Origin: an uncultured Verrucomicrobiota bacterium
Lineage (GTDB): Bacteria > Verrucomicrobiota > Verrucomicrobiia > Opitutales > Opitutaceae
Assembly: GCA_903960515.1 (NCBI GenBank)
Contig: CAJCBL010000302.1
Span: forward strand, 1 to 64,000
DNA: 64,000 nucleotides
Direction of reading: 5' to 3'
A program made the translations under genes and the position numbers. Positions 1 to 7,935 of this stretch are shown here, piece after piece. Numbering within the stretch: position 1 is the stretch's first letter; every line of letters starts with the position of its first letter. Under the pieces are notes generated by a model. The model worked only from the letters and a program-made list of their open reading frames with translations, ran no database searches and was not told the DNA's origin.

Positions 1-186
1 CGATTGATTCTTGGCCGTTATTGAGATGCAATGTCGGCTTCACCGGTGGTGGGAGCGGGTTTATGCCCGAGACGGGTTTAAGTTTCATCACCACCAGTCA
101 CTTCCATCACCGGTGCTTTGGCCAATTGAATGGTTACGGCTTAGTTTGAACATACTCGCTCCGCCCTAGTCCCACCGAACACTCCC
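1..186. other. Upstream non-coding segment at window edge
   Basis: No ORF with coding character is seen before the first gene. The stretch is less GC-rich near 110-160, which fits a promoter region for the gene starting at 187. I could not find a convincing -35/-10 pair: the best TTGAAT has a 19-base spacer before CATACT. No strong Shine-Dalgarno precedes the ATG. Confidence 0.4.
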
Positions 187-852
187 ATGCGCGCCTCATC
201 TCTGCTCGCCCTCACCGCCTCGCTCTTCGCCGCCTCGCTTTATGCAGGCGACACACAGCGTTTCTCCCAGTCGCTCACCGCCGAGCAGCGCACCACCGCC
301 GGTATCGACCAACTTAACTCCGACCAAGTGGCAGCACTCGATGCCTTGGTGCGCCTCGACGCCCACCAGGCGGCAGCCGCCACGAAGAAGGCCGCGGCCA
401 CAGCATCCAAACCCGCCGCCGGGATGGCCTCCCCCGCACAGGCCGCCCGCCCCCCCTTTACCCGCTCGCTTTCGGTAGACCAGCGCCGTGCCGCCGGCCT
501 GGACACTCTCACCGCCGGGCAGCAGGGCGCAGTGGACACCCTCGTGGCCGGGCAACTCGCCAGCGCCAGCGTTCGCTACGAACCGTCGGCCTCCCCGGCG
601 GTCGAGGCGGTCGAGTTCTTCCCCAACCGTTACGAAGTGCACGGCGAGATGGGCCTCAGTTTTGGCGGCGGCAGCGGCTACAGTTCGCGCGAAGCGTGGA
701 TGTCCACCACCCTGCTCGACACCAAGACGGGCACCGCATTCAGCGTCGGCGTTTCCTCCGGTCGGGAGAAGTGGAAAGGGCCCTACCGGTACCGCAACAC
801 GTGGGAAGAAGTGGGCATCGGCATCGGGGCCCCTCTCTTCAGCACGCACTGA
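187..852 (+). CDS. Secreted hypothetical protein with duplicated ~33-residue motif
   Basis: The 221-residue product begins with a typical signal peptide (MRASSLLALTASLFAASLYA, probable cleavage after AGD or YAG), so it is probably exported. Two homologous segments follow: one near residues 25-57 (RFSQSLTAEQR..AGI..L) and one near 91-123 (PFTRSLSVDQR..AGL..L). They are joined by an Ala/Lys/Pro-rich linker. Each has the pattern F-[ST]-x-S-L-[TS]-x-[ED]-Q-R-x-x-A-G-[IL]-x-x-L. The C-terminal 75 residues are Gly/Ser-rich and predicted mostly beta. I do not recognise a named family. The motif could be a small helical binding module; no catalytic residues are evident. The gene stands alone, facing away from the repeats that follow it, and convergent with the chemotaxis operon. 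The antisense ORF at 196-858 is a shadow. Confidence 0.8.
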   Translation: MRASSLLALTASLFAASLYAGDTQRFSQSLTAEQRTTAGIDQLNSDQVAALDALVRLDAHQAAAATKKAAATASKPAAGMASPAQAARPPFTRSLSVDQRRAAGLDTLTAGQQGAVDTLVAGQLASASVRYEPSASPAVEAVEFFPNRYEVHGEMGLSFGGGSGYSSREAWMSTTLLDTKTGTAFSVGVSSGREKWKGPYRYRNTWEEVGIGIGAPLFSTH

Positions 853-865
853 AACCAAAGCCCGG

Positions 866-990
866 ACTGAACGGCTCCGCCGTTCAGCTACGCGGAAGAA
901 GGCTGAAGAACGGAAGTCTGATCCTTCGACCGCCGAACACGGAACCCGGATGCGCCGGGGACCCTGAACGGCTCCGCCGTTCAGCTACGC
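866..990. repeat. CAGCTACG-type palindromes, two copies
   Basis: Two copies contain the perfect palindrome GAACGGCTCCGCCGTTC followed by AGCTACGC, at about 866-893 and 963-990. They are separated by unrelated sequence. The same family recurs at 1182-1340 and, with different stem bases, at about 16119-16147, 16459-16485 and 18924-18950. Confidence 0.8.
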
Positions 991-1075
991 TGAGGAAGGC
1001 TGACGCACTGACGGCTGAAGGCGTAACAGGGGTGTTAGATCGTCGGGCGAACGGCTCGGCCGGAGCGGCTCGGCT

Positions 1076-1153
1076 GTAGGAGCGAGCTTGCTCGCGATGG
1101 ATTGGGAAAGCGTCGACGACCGATTGCCAACATCGCGTGCAAGCACTCTCCTA
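1076..1153. repeat. REP-like inverted pair
   Basis: A forward element (GTAGGAGCGAGCTTGCTCGC) at about 1076-1098 faces a reverse element (GCGTGCAAGCACTCTCCTAC) ending near 1153. Each element is itself palindromic in its core, and together they can form a longer hairpin. The core closely resembles REP elements known from Pseudomonas. Confidence 0.8.
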
Positions 1154-1181
1154 CGACGCGCCGCCAGCGGCGGTCGGCCCG

Positions 1182-1340
1182 GAGGCTGAACGACTTCGTC
1201 GTCCGGCTACGCGGAATCGCCCGGGCTGAACGGCTCCGCCGTCCGGCTACGCGGAATCGACCCGGAGGCTGAACGGCTCCGCCGCCCAGCTACGGGAAAT
1301 CGCCCCGGGCTGTACGACTTCGTCGTCCAGCTACACGGAA
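1182..1340. repeat. CAGCTACG-type palindromes, four tandem copies
   Basis: Four imperfect copies follow each other at roughly 40-base spacing, joined by GGAATCGCCCGGGCTG-like linkers. Copies alternate between ACGACTTCGTCGT and ACGGCTCCGCCGT stems, and stem bases change in pairs. That suggests selection on the hairpin or replication through it. Confidence 0.75.
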
Positions 1341-1362
1341 GGTAGGCGGGCTCGGGGGCACC

Positions 1363-1377
1363 GGGCCTCTTCGGCCC
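1363..1377 (-). terminator. Possible weak terminator hairpin of the chemotaxis operon
   Basis: The sequence GGGCCTCTTCGGCCC forms a 5-bp stem touching the stop codon of the HDOD gene. No U-tract follows on the minus strand, so an intrinsic terminator is uncertain. The downstream palindromes may do the work instead. Confidence 0.3.
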
Positions 1378-2252
1378 TATTTGTGCAGGCTCTGGCTCAC
1401 CGTGGCCACGCCGGCGCGCGCCACCTCGATCATCTTGTGGACCATCGCAGGCTCGAGCCTGTTGGCCTCCATAAACGGATGCGCGGCCACCAACTCCTCG
1501 GCCGCGGCCAGAGCATAGCCCAGGTGTGCGCTCTCGCTGCCGGGGGGCAGCAGCGCCGCGGAGAAATCCAGAGCTCCGGCCAGCCAGTTGGGCTGCGGCG
1601 CCTCAGCGGGCCGATGCTGCCACTCGACAGCCTGCACCGTGACGTCGGGGAATTGCCAATGCCGCAGCAGGATCGCCCCGGCCTGCGCCTGGGTGACTCC
1701 CACATTGTCCAGCTCCCACTGCTCCACGGGCTCGTTGTCGTTCCAGAACAGCCCGCCACCGAGGTCGTCGATGCTCTGGTTGATCGCCAGCCGCCCGATG
1801 TAGCGCAACAGCCCGGCGGTGTGCGCATCGTCGGGCGAAACCGCACCGGTGTGCGTGGCCAGCTCCTCCAACAACAGTCCGTGGAAAAGGCTCTCGGCCC
1901 AAAAGTCCTCGGCGGCGATGCCATAGCTGCCCAGGTGGCGGCCCGCGGCCAGATGCGCCACGGCATGGTTGAGCAGGCGTATACTTTCGCGGAAACCGAT
2001 CTTCTGGAGCGCGCGGTCGAGCGACGCCACCCTCTCGCCCGCCCCGTAGAAGGCGCTGTTGGAGCCGCGTATGATGTCCGCGGTGAGAGCGGCATCGGTG
2101 CGGATGAGCGCCACGATGTCGTCGAGATCCGAATTCGGGTTGCGCAGCAGCCCCATCGCCTTGCTGAGCACGCGCGGCGCCGGCGAGAAACGCTCGATCT
2201 TGAGGATCGCCGCGAGGAATTGGTCCTTGGTCGGTTTCATGGGAAGAGTCAT
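1377..2252 (-). CDS. HDOD domain protein, last gene of chemotaxis cluster
   Basis: The chosen start MTLPMKPTKD gives 291 residues. The ORF track's longer version runs back into cheA and is not needed. An HDOD domain covers roughly residues 15-215, with typical features PAPRVLSKAMGLL, DPxLTADIIRGSNSAFYG-like packing and IGFRESIRLLNHAV. HDOD proteins are signalling outputs related to HD phosphohydrolases but usually lacking catalytic metal ligands. They often sit beside chemotaxis or two-component genes. The ATG overlaps the cheA stop codon (ATGA), so it is translationally coupled to CheA. An effector or scaffold role downstream of CheA is inference. Confidence 0.85.
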   Translation of the reverse strand: MTLPMKPTKDQFLAAILKIERFSPAPRVLSKAMGLLRNPNSDLDDIVALIRTDAALTADIIRGSNSAFYGAGERVASLDRALQKIGFRESIRLLNHAVAHLAAGRHLGSYGIAAEDFWAESLFHGLLLEELATHTGAVSPDDAHTAGLLRYIGRLAINQSIDDLGGGLFWNDNEPVEQWELDNVGVTQAQAGAILLRHWQFPDVTVQAVEWQHRPAEAPQPNWLAGALDFSAALLPPGSESAHLGYALAAAEELVAAHPFMEANRLEPAMVHKMIEVARAGVATVSQSLHK

Positions 2253-4687
2253 GCCGCAGTGGTGTCGATGGCGTATTCGACGCCCGAGCCCAGGCCGTTG
2301 CTCTGGGGGATGCGCGCGGCGTCGTAGGCCACCAGGCCGGAGACGTCGATGATCATGGCCACCTTGCCATCGCCCAGCACCGTGGCCCCGGTGAAGATGT
2401 CCACATGCTGCCCCAGCCAGCCCAGCGACTTGAGCACGGTCTGGTGGTTGCCCAGCACCTCGTCCACGGCGAAGCCGATACGCTTGTCCTCCAGCTCCAC
2501 CACGACGATGCGCTCGATCTCCGGCGGCTCGCCCGGGTAGTCGAAAAGTTCGCGCAGGCGCAGGTACGGCAGCAGTTCGCCGCGAAGCGCCACTACATTG
2601 CGGCCGTTGGCCGGCAGGCGCTCGCCGCGCTTCTGCTCGATGGTCTCCAGGGCGCAACTAAGCGGCAGGATGTAGCGGTCGTTGGCCACCCGCACCATCA
2701 GCCCCTCGATGATCGCCAGGGTGAGCGGCAGCGAGAGGCGGATCTCCGCGCCTCGGCCCGGCTGGCTGCGCAGCTCCACGGTGCCGCGCAACTGCTCGAT
2801 GCTGCGCTTGACGACGTCGAGCCCCACACCGCGGCCCGAGATCTCGGAGATTTTGTCGGCGGTGGAGAAGCCCGGCAGCATGATAAACTGGTAGATCTCC
2901 TGCTCGCTGGGCGTGGCGGCGGGATCGAGCAGGCCGCGAGCTATGGCCTTGGCGCGGATACGCTCGGCGTTGAGCCCGCGCCCATCGTCGGCCACCACGA
3001 TCCACACACGATCGCCGCGCTGTTCGGCGCGCAGGGTGAGGGTGGCGGCGCGCGGCTTGCCGGCGCGCTCGCGCTCCTCGGGCGGCTCGCAGCCGTGATC
3101 GAGGCAGTTGCGCACCAGGTGCATCAACGGGTCGTTGAGCTGGTCGAGCACGGTCTTGTCCATCTCCGTCTCCGCTCCCTCGATCACCAACTCCACCTCC
3201 TTGCCGAGGTCGCGGGAGAGGTCCCGGGTGAGGCGGCGGAACTTCGAGAAAGTCTCCCCGATGGGCATCATGCGCACGCCAAGCACTACGTCGCGCAGCT
3301 CGAAGGCGAGCCGCTGCAAGCCCTCGGCGGCGCCCTGCAACGCAGGCGGCAGATTGGGCACCAGCGCGCAGCCCTCGCTCACCTGGGATTTGAGGATCAC
3401 CAACTCGCCCACCAGATTGACCAGCCGGTCGAGCTTGTCGGCGGATACGCGCAACATCTCGTGCTTGGCGTTCACTGCCGCGGCGGAAGCTCCGGGTTTG
3501 CGCGCGGCGCCAACCCTGGGTGCTGTGGCCGCCTTGGGCACGGCGGGCCCCACCGCTGAGGCCGACCCGGGTGCGGCAGTTCCAGTGGTCGCTTCGGAGC
3601 CCATCGCGGCAGCGGCCACCTCGGGCTGGTCGGCCGGGGTGATGAGCGGGGCGGCATCGATGGCGAAGGCGAAGGCGTCGCCGATACGTTCGCGGGTCGC
3701 GTCGGTCTCCAGCCGCATGCGCCAGCGGCCAGGCTGGGGCTCGTCGCCGGCAGGCGGAGACTCCACAATGCGGTGCTCACCGAGCATGCTCAGCTCGAGG
3801 AAGATGGCGTCGAGCGCACCGGGGGCGTCGAGCAGGGCTGCAGTGGCCTGGAACTCCACCAGCCAGGCCCGCACGGCCACCGGAGCCTCAGCCGGTGCCG
3901 AAGTGGCGGATACCGCCAGGGCAATCTCCAGGTCGCAGTCGTCGGCGATGAAACAGAAAACGTCGCGCACGGACTCCAGCGACATGGCCGTCTGCAGGGC
4001 GATGTCCCAGCCCAGGTAGCACTGCTCGGCATCAAGCTCGGCCAAGCTGGGCAGGGCGGAGTCCACCACCCGCACCTCGCAGGCGCCCAGCGCGCGCAGC
4101 CCATCGAGGAACATCCCGGGGTCCACGCCCTGCTGGAACACTCCAGCATGGGGGCGGAAAGCGATCTTGTAACTAAATAGCGGTGGCGCCTCCGGGGCTA
4201 CGGGAACAGGCGCGGCGGCGGGAGCGACCTGAGCGGCTGCCCGGGCGACGGGCTCGCCGGGGCAGGCGTGCGCGGGCTTGGCGGCGGACTTTGCCGCGGG
4301 CAGGTGGCGCAGGAGTGCCTGCAGGTCGGCATCGGCCCCCTGGAGCACGGCGGAGGCGTCGGCCGGGGCGGCGGCCAGGTAGCGGGCGATCACATCGCAC
4401 AGGCGCAGGGTGATATCGACGATCTCGGAGTTCACGGCCACCCGGCCCTCGCGGGCGGCGTTGAAGAGGTCCTCTACGTGGTGGAGGAAGCCGGACAGGT
4501 CGGTGAAGCCGCTGGTGGCCCCGGAGCCCTTGAGGGTGTGCATCGCGCGAAACACGCGGTCGATGGCGTCGGTATTGGCCGGCTGGTGCTCGAGTTCGAG
4601 CAGGGCGGCCTCCAACTCGGTGAGCACATCGGCGGCCTCCAGCCGGAAGATTTCCCGGCTGCGGCGTTGGATCTCGTCGAAATTCAT
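2249..4687 (-). CDS. cheA: Chemotaxis histidine kinase CheA
   Basis: This is an 812-residue CheA. The P1/HPt domain at the N-terminus carries the phospho-acceptor His50 in RAMHTLKGSG. Two P2-like regions follow at about 165-262 and 270-360, each with the Y/W-x-I/V-x-F start often seen in larger CheAs. After an Ala/Pro linker come the dimerisation helices (LDRLVNLVGELVILK), the ATPase domain with N box (MHLVRNCLDHGCEPPEER) and G boxes (DDGRGLN, ISGRGVGLDVVK), and a C-terminal CheW-like P5 domain to about 790. It phosphorylates CheY and CheB in response to the receptor-CheW complex. It lies 19 bases after the upstream cheY and overlaps the HDOD gene by four bases. Confidence is very high. Confidence 0.97.
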   Translation of the reverse strand: MNFDEIQRRSREIFRLEAADVLTELEAALLELEHQPANTDAIDRVFRAMHTLKGSGATSGFTDLSGFLHHVEDLFNAAREGRVAVNSEIVDITLRLCDVIARYLAAAPADASAVLQGADADLQALLRHLPAAKSAAKPAHACPGEPVARAAAQVAPAAAPVPVAPEAPPLFSYKIAFRPHAGVFQQGVDPGMFLDGLRALGACEVRVVDSALPSLAELDAEQCYLGWDIALQTAMSLESVRDVFCFIADDCDLEIALAVSATSAPAEAPVAVRAWLVEFQATAALLDAPGALDAIFLELSMLGEHRIVESPPAGDEPQPGRWRMRLETDATRERIGDAFAFAIDAAPLITPADQPEVAAAAMGSEATTGTAAPGSASAVGPAVPKAATAPRVGAARKPGASAAAVNAKHEMLRVSADKLDRLVNLVGELVILKSQVSEGCALVPNLPPALQGAAEGLQRLAFELRDVVLGVRMMPIGETFSKFRRLTRDLSRDLGKEVELVIEGAETEMDKTVLDQLNDPLMHLVRNCLDHGCEPPEERERAGKPRAATLTLRAEQRGDRVWIVVADDGRGLNAERIRAKAIARGLLDPAATPSEQEIYQFIMLPGFSTADKISEISGRGVGLDVVKRSIEQLRGTVELRSQPGRGAEIRLSLPLTLAIIEGLMVRVANDRYILPLSCALETIEQKRGERLPANGRNVVALRGELLPYLRLRELFDYPGEPPEIERIVVVELEDKRIGFAVDEVLGNHQTVLKSLGWLGQHVDIFTGATVLGDGKVAMIIDVSGLVAYDAARIPQSNGLGSGVEYAIDTTAA

Positions 4688-4706
4688 AACGGGGGCGGTG
4701 TAGGGT

Positions 4707-5093
4707 TCATACCCGCACGGCGGCGGCCTGCGGGCAGACCATCTGGGCCACGCCGATGAGGCGCGCCGGGTCGAAGGGTTTCACCACCCAGCCGGTGGCC
4801 CCGGCCCTCTTGCCGGCCACCTTCTTGTCGTCCTGCGACTCGGTGGTGAGCATCACGATGGGGGTAAACTTGTACTGGGGCAGCGCACGCAGACGCGTGA
4901 TCAGGGTTATGCCGTCCATGTTCGGCATGTTGAGGTCGGTGATGATGAGGTCGGCCTTGCGCTGCTCGGCCAGCCGCAGGCCGGCCACCCCGTCCTCGGC
5001 GGCGAACACCGTGTAGCCGGCGCTGCTGAGGACCATCTTCACGGTTTCGCGGATACTCATCGAGTCGTCCACGGTGATCACAATCTTGCTCAT
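4707..5093 (-). CDS. cheY: CheY-type response regulator adjacent to cheA
   Basis: This is a stand-alone receiver domain of 128 residues starting MSKIVITVDD. Acidic pocket Asp9/Asp10, phospho-acceptor Asp53 (ITDLNMPNMDG), Thr83/Thr84 and Lys105 (VVKPFD) are all present, so it should be phosphorylatable by CheA. The ORF-track N-terminal extension (MWPPAPPRR...) is out of character and was rejected. It sits between the STAS gene and cheA with about 20-base spacers. It is one of two single-domain CheYs in the cluster; which, if either, contacts a motor cannot be told. Confidence 0.95.
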   Translation of the reverse strand: MSKIVITVDDSMSIRETVKMVLSSAGYTVFAAEDGVAGLRLAEQRKADLIITDLNMPNMDGITLITRLRALPQYKFTPIVMLTTESQDDKKVAGKRAGATGWVVKPFDPARLIGVAQMVCPQAAAVRV

Positions 5094-5115
5094 GTTTGGC
5101 GGAGGGTCGGGCGGT

Positions 5116-5406
5116 TCAAGAGGAGGCGAATTCCGAGGTGAGGCCGTAGCGGTCCAGCGCATCCGCCCACGACGGGGCGGCGCCGGGGGCCACACAGGTG
5201 CGGGCGCCGCGGGCGGCGGCCAGCAGCACCTGCAGGCCGGCCATGTCGACGCGCGCCAGGGCAGAGGCGTCGATAGTGAGGCTGCGGGGCCGCAGCAGGG
5301 CGGTGCGCAGGGCGAACTGCAGAGCGCGCGCCTCCTCCACCGTCAGCTCGCCGTCGAGGCGCACCGTTGCCACCGTGTCGGTTGTCTCCACCAGGAATGC
5401 ACTCAT
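5116..5406 (-). CDS. STAS domain protein
   Basis: The 96-residue product has the STAS fold pattern. It starts with a beta hairpin (VATVRLDGELTVEEA), continues with a strand LTIDASALARVDMAGLQVLLAA, and ends with a helix. STAS proteins of the SpoIIAA type bind anti-sigma factors or kinases and are switched by phosphorylation of the Ser in a D-S-S-G-L-type motif. Here that position reads D-M-A-G-L, so this phospho-switch is absent, as in many chemotaxis-associated STAS proteins. It lies between the hybrid kinase and cheY in one transcription unit. A role as a protein-interaction adaptor is inferred. Confidence 0.88.
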   Translation of the reverse strand: MSAFLVETTDTVATVRLDGELTVEEARALQFALRTALLRPRSLTIDASALARVDMAGLQVLLAAARGARTCVAPGAAPSWADALDRYGLTSEFASS

Positions 5407-5439
5407 GGGATGGTTACGTTGGCGGCGGGGTGCCGCTTG

Positions 5440-7908
5440 TCAGGACTGGGGAGCGATGGCGACGGGGGGCACACCGGTCTCCAGTTCTTCGAGATAGCAG
5501 GACATCTCCACAGCCGACAGGTCGTGGAGGCGCTGGAGGTCGGGGCCGAAGGTGGCCCAGTCCTCGAACTGGCCGGCCCTCGCCTGGGTGATGGCGGCCG
5601 CGCAGAAGGCGGCCAGGCGCGCCCAGCCCAGCATGGTGAAGCAGCCCTTGAGCCCGTGGGCGGTCTCGGCGAGGCGCTCCATGTTGCGGTTGGCGCAGGC
5701 CTCGCCCAGGCGGGGCCAGGCGGTGGCGAGGTCTCGGCCGGCGGAGGCCTGCAACTGGCGCAGCACCTCGGCCACCTGACCGCCGGGCAGTCCGGGGAAG
5801 AGGGCGGCCAACTGGTTGCGGTCTACCAACTCGGGCTCGGAGGCCGGGCCTGCGGGCTGGGCGGGGCCGGCGGTCGTCACCCGGCGGAACAGGCGCAGGA
5901 AACACGTCTCGATGTGGGTGGGCAGCACCGGCTTGCTGAGGTATTCGTCCATGCCGGCCGCGAGGCATTTCTCGCGGTCGCCGCTCATGGTGTTGGCGGT
6001 GAGGGCCACCAGCTTGGGCCGGTTGGCGGCGTCGGGGTGGCGGCGCACGATCTCGCGGGCTGCGGCCAGGCCGTTCATCACCGGCATCTCTACGTCGAGC
6101 ACGACCAGGTCGAAGGGCTGCAGGAGCAGCGCTTCCACGGCCTCGGCACCATTGGTGACGAGCTGCGCCTTGTAGCCGAGATGTTGGAACAGGCGCTTGA
6201 GCATCTCGCGGTTGGTGGGGATGTCGTCGGCCACCAGCAGGCGCAGCGGGAGGCGCTCGCCCAGCTTGAGTACGGGGGCGGCCTCGCCCGGGGCGCTGGC
6301 CGGGGTGAGCAGGCCGGCCACAGTGCGCGCCAACTCGGTGAGATCGGTGGGCAGGGGCACGCTGGCGGCGCGCGCCGCCGGGGGCACCGGCCAATGGTGG
6401 CTGGGGCTGGTTAGCCAGACCACGGATACCGACTTCTCCTTGGTGCGGCTTTGCAGGTGGCGGCCGAGCATGGCGCCCAGGCTGCGGGCCAGGGAGGCCT
6501 CGACGATGGCCACATCGAAGGGTTCGTCGTTGTCGGGGGCGATATTCTGGCCGGGGCCACCCCAGACGGTGGGCTGCAGCCCCCAGGCGCAAAGGGTGTT
6601 GGCAAGGAATTCGCGGGTACGGGGATCCGAGCAGACCAGCAAGGCCCTACGGCCGGAGGCGGCCGGCGGTGCCACCTCCACGAGGGCGGTGCCGCCATCG
6701 GCCTCGCCCAACTCCACGGAGCAGCGGAAGATGCTCCCCTTGCCCACCCGGCTACGCACCGCGATGGAGCCGCCCATGAGTTGGGCAAAGGCCTGTGCAA
6801 TGGCCAGCCCGAGGCCGGTGCCGTGGTGGCTGCGTGTGGTGCCGAACTCGGCGCGGGCGAAGGACTGGAAGAGCTTGGGCAGGTCGCAGGCCGGGATGCC
6901 CATGCCGGTATCGACCACGGTGAAGGCGATGCGCCAGCAGCCGTCGTGGCGGCGGGCGGCCACATCCAGGTGAACCCCGCCCGTCTGGGTGTAGGTGACG
7001 GCGTTGTCGAGGAGGTTGAGCAGCACCTGCTGGAGGCGTCGCGGATCGCCCACCACGCGGGCTGGGACATTGCGGCGCACCCTGTAGGTGAGCGGCATCG
7101 ACTTGGCCCGCACCTTGTGGCCTACGCTGCGCAGCGCCTGGGTGACGAGCCCGAGCAGGTCGAAGGTCCGCGGCTCCAGGGCCACCTTGCCGGCCTGCAG
7201 GCCGGAGAAATCGATGAGCTCCTCGATGATGCCCAGCAGGTTCTGGCCGCTGTCGAGGATGAGCGTGGCGGCGTGCACGTCGTCGGGGGCCTTCGCGGTT
7301 TCCGCCAGGGTGGCGGCCAGGCCGTTGATGACGTTGAGGGGGGTGCGCAGCTCGTGGCCCATGCTGGCCAGGAAGGCGCTCTTGGCGCGATTGGCCGCCT
7401 CCGCTCCGTAGGCCAGTTCGGCGGCCTGGCGTGCGGCGGACTCCAACTGGTCGTTGGCCGCCTCCAGTTCCGCCTGCGAGAGGCTAAGGGCGGACTGCTG
7501 GCGGTTGCGCTCGGTGAGATCGTGCAGGAAGCAGAAGATCAGCGGGCTCACCCCGGGCTCGCGGCTGGCGCTCACCTCCACAGCGCGCAGCGAGCCGCCC
7601 TTGTGGCGCAGGTGGCAGTGGCACTGGGCCGCCCCGCCGGAAGTGAGCTGGTCGCGCAGGCGGGCGAAGACCGGGCCTTCACCCGGGCCATGCAGCTGCT
7701 GCACGCTCATCGCCAGAAGATCCTCACCAGAGCAGCCGGTGAGGCGGCAGCCTGCGGCGTTGGTGGCAAGGATACGGCCGGAGGAATCGAGCACGAGCAG
7801 GCCGTCGGGCGAATGGGCCAGGAGGGCCACCAGCTCGCGCTCGCGCTCCCCGAGTGCCTGGGCGGCCGGCGGGGGTGAGTTGGGGCTTGGGGTGAGTGGT
7901 TCGTTCAT
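5440..7908 (-). CDS. Hybrid histidine kinase PAS-HisKA-HATPase-REC-REC-HPt
   Basis: The 822-residue protein has no transmembrane segment, so it is predicted cytoplasmic. A PAS domain covers about 22-140 and a short coiled coil 140-175. HisKA has His185 in ASMGHELRTPLN, and HATPase spans about 290-400 (DTGMGIP, HGTGLGLAIA). A first receiver-like domain at about 418-530 reads VAIVEAS where the phospho-Asp should be, so it is a pseudo-receiver. A second, intact receiver has Asp605 (VVLDVEMPVMNG), and an HPt domain has His751 (ETAHGLKGCF). The architecture resembles BarA-like phosphorelay kinases. Placement between the receptor-like protein and the STAS gene suggests a side branch that exchanges phosphate with the chemotaxis regulators, but its partner is unknown. 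Confidence 0.92.
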   Translation of the reverse strand: MNEPLTPSPNSPPPAAQALGERERELVALLAHSPDGLLVLDSSGRILATNAAGCRLTGCSGEDLLAMSVQQLHGPGEGPVFARLRDQLTSGGAAQCHCHLRHKGGSLRAVEVSASREPGVSPLIFCFLHDLTERNRQQSALSLSQAELEAANDQLESAARQAAELAYGAEAANRAKSAFLASMGHELRTPLNVINGLAATLAETAKAPDDVHAATLILDSGQNLLGIIEELIDFSGLQAGKVALEPRTFDLLGLVTQALRSVGHKVRAKSMPLTYRVRRNVPARVVGDPRRLQQVLLNLLDNAVTYTQTGGVHLDVAARRHDGCWRIAFTVVDTGMGIPACDLPKLFQSFARAEFGTTRSHHGTGLGLAIAQAFAQLMGGSIAVRSRVGKGSIFRCSVELGEADGGTALVEVAPPAASGRRALLVCSDPRTREFLANTLCAWGLQPTVWGGPGQNIAPDNDEPFDVAIVEASLARSLGAMLGRHLQSRTKEKSVSVVWLTSPSHHWPVPPAARAASVPLPTDLTELARTVAGLLTPASAPGEAAPVLKLGERLPLRLLVADDIPTNREMLKRLFQHLGYKAQLVTNGAEAVEALLLQPFDLVVLDVEMPVMNGLAAAREIVRRHPDAANRPKLVALTANTMSGDREKCLAAGMDEYLSKPVLPTHIETCFLRLFRRVTTAGPAQPAGPASEPELVDRNQLAALFPGLPGGQVAEVLRQLQASAGRDLATAWPRLGEACANRNMERLAETAHGLKGCFTMLGWARLAAFCAAAITQARAGQFEDWATFGPDLQRLHDLSAVEMSCYLEELETGVPPVAIAPQS

Positions 7909-7935
7909 AACAGAATATTCGTGACGGGAGTCGTT

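Larger units (their letters stand above)
853..1376. other. Repeat-rich intergenic region between convergent genes
   Basis: No gene is supported in these 524 bases. The segment is largely made of two palindromic repeat families. Six copies of the GAACGGCTCCGCCGTTC...CAGCTACG type (some with ACGACTTCGTCGT in the stem) lie at about 866-893, 963-990 and 1182-1340. One inverted REP pair lies at 1076-1153. It separates two convergent transcription units, so the hairpins may stop transcription from both sides. Confidence 0.75.

Noticed and set aside
5074-7878. Long plus-strand ORFs (446 and 475 residues) over the kinase region
   Set aside because: They are antisense to the clear STAS and hybrid-kinase genes and rich in Gly/His/Gln without any motif.
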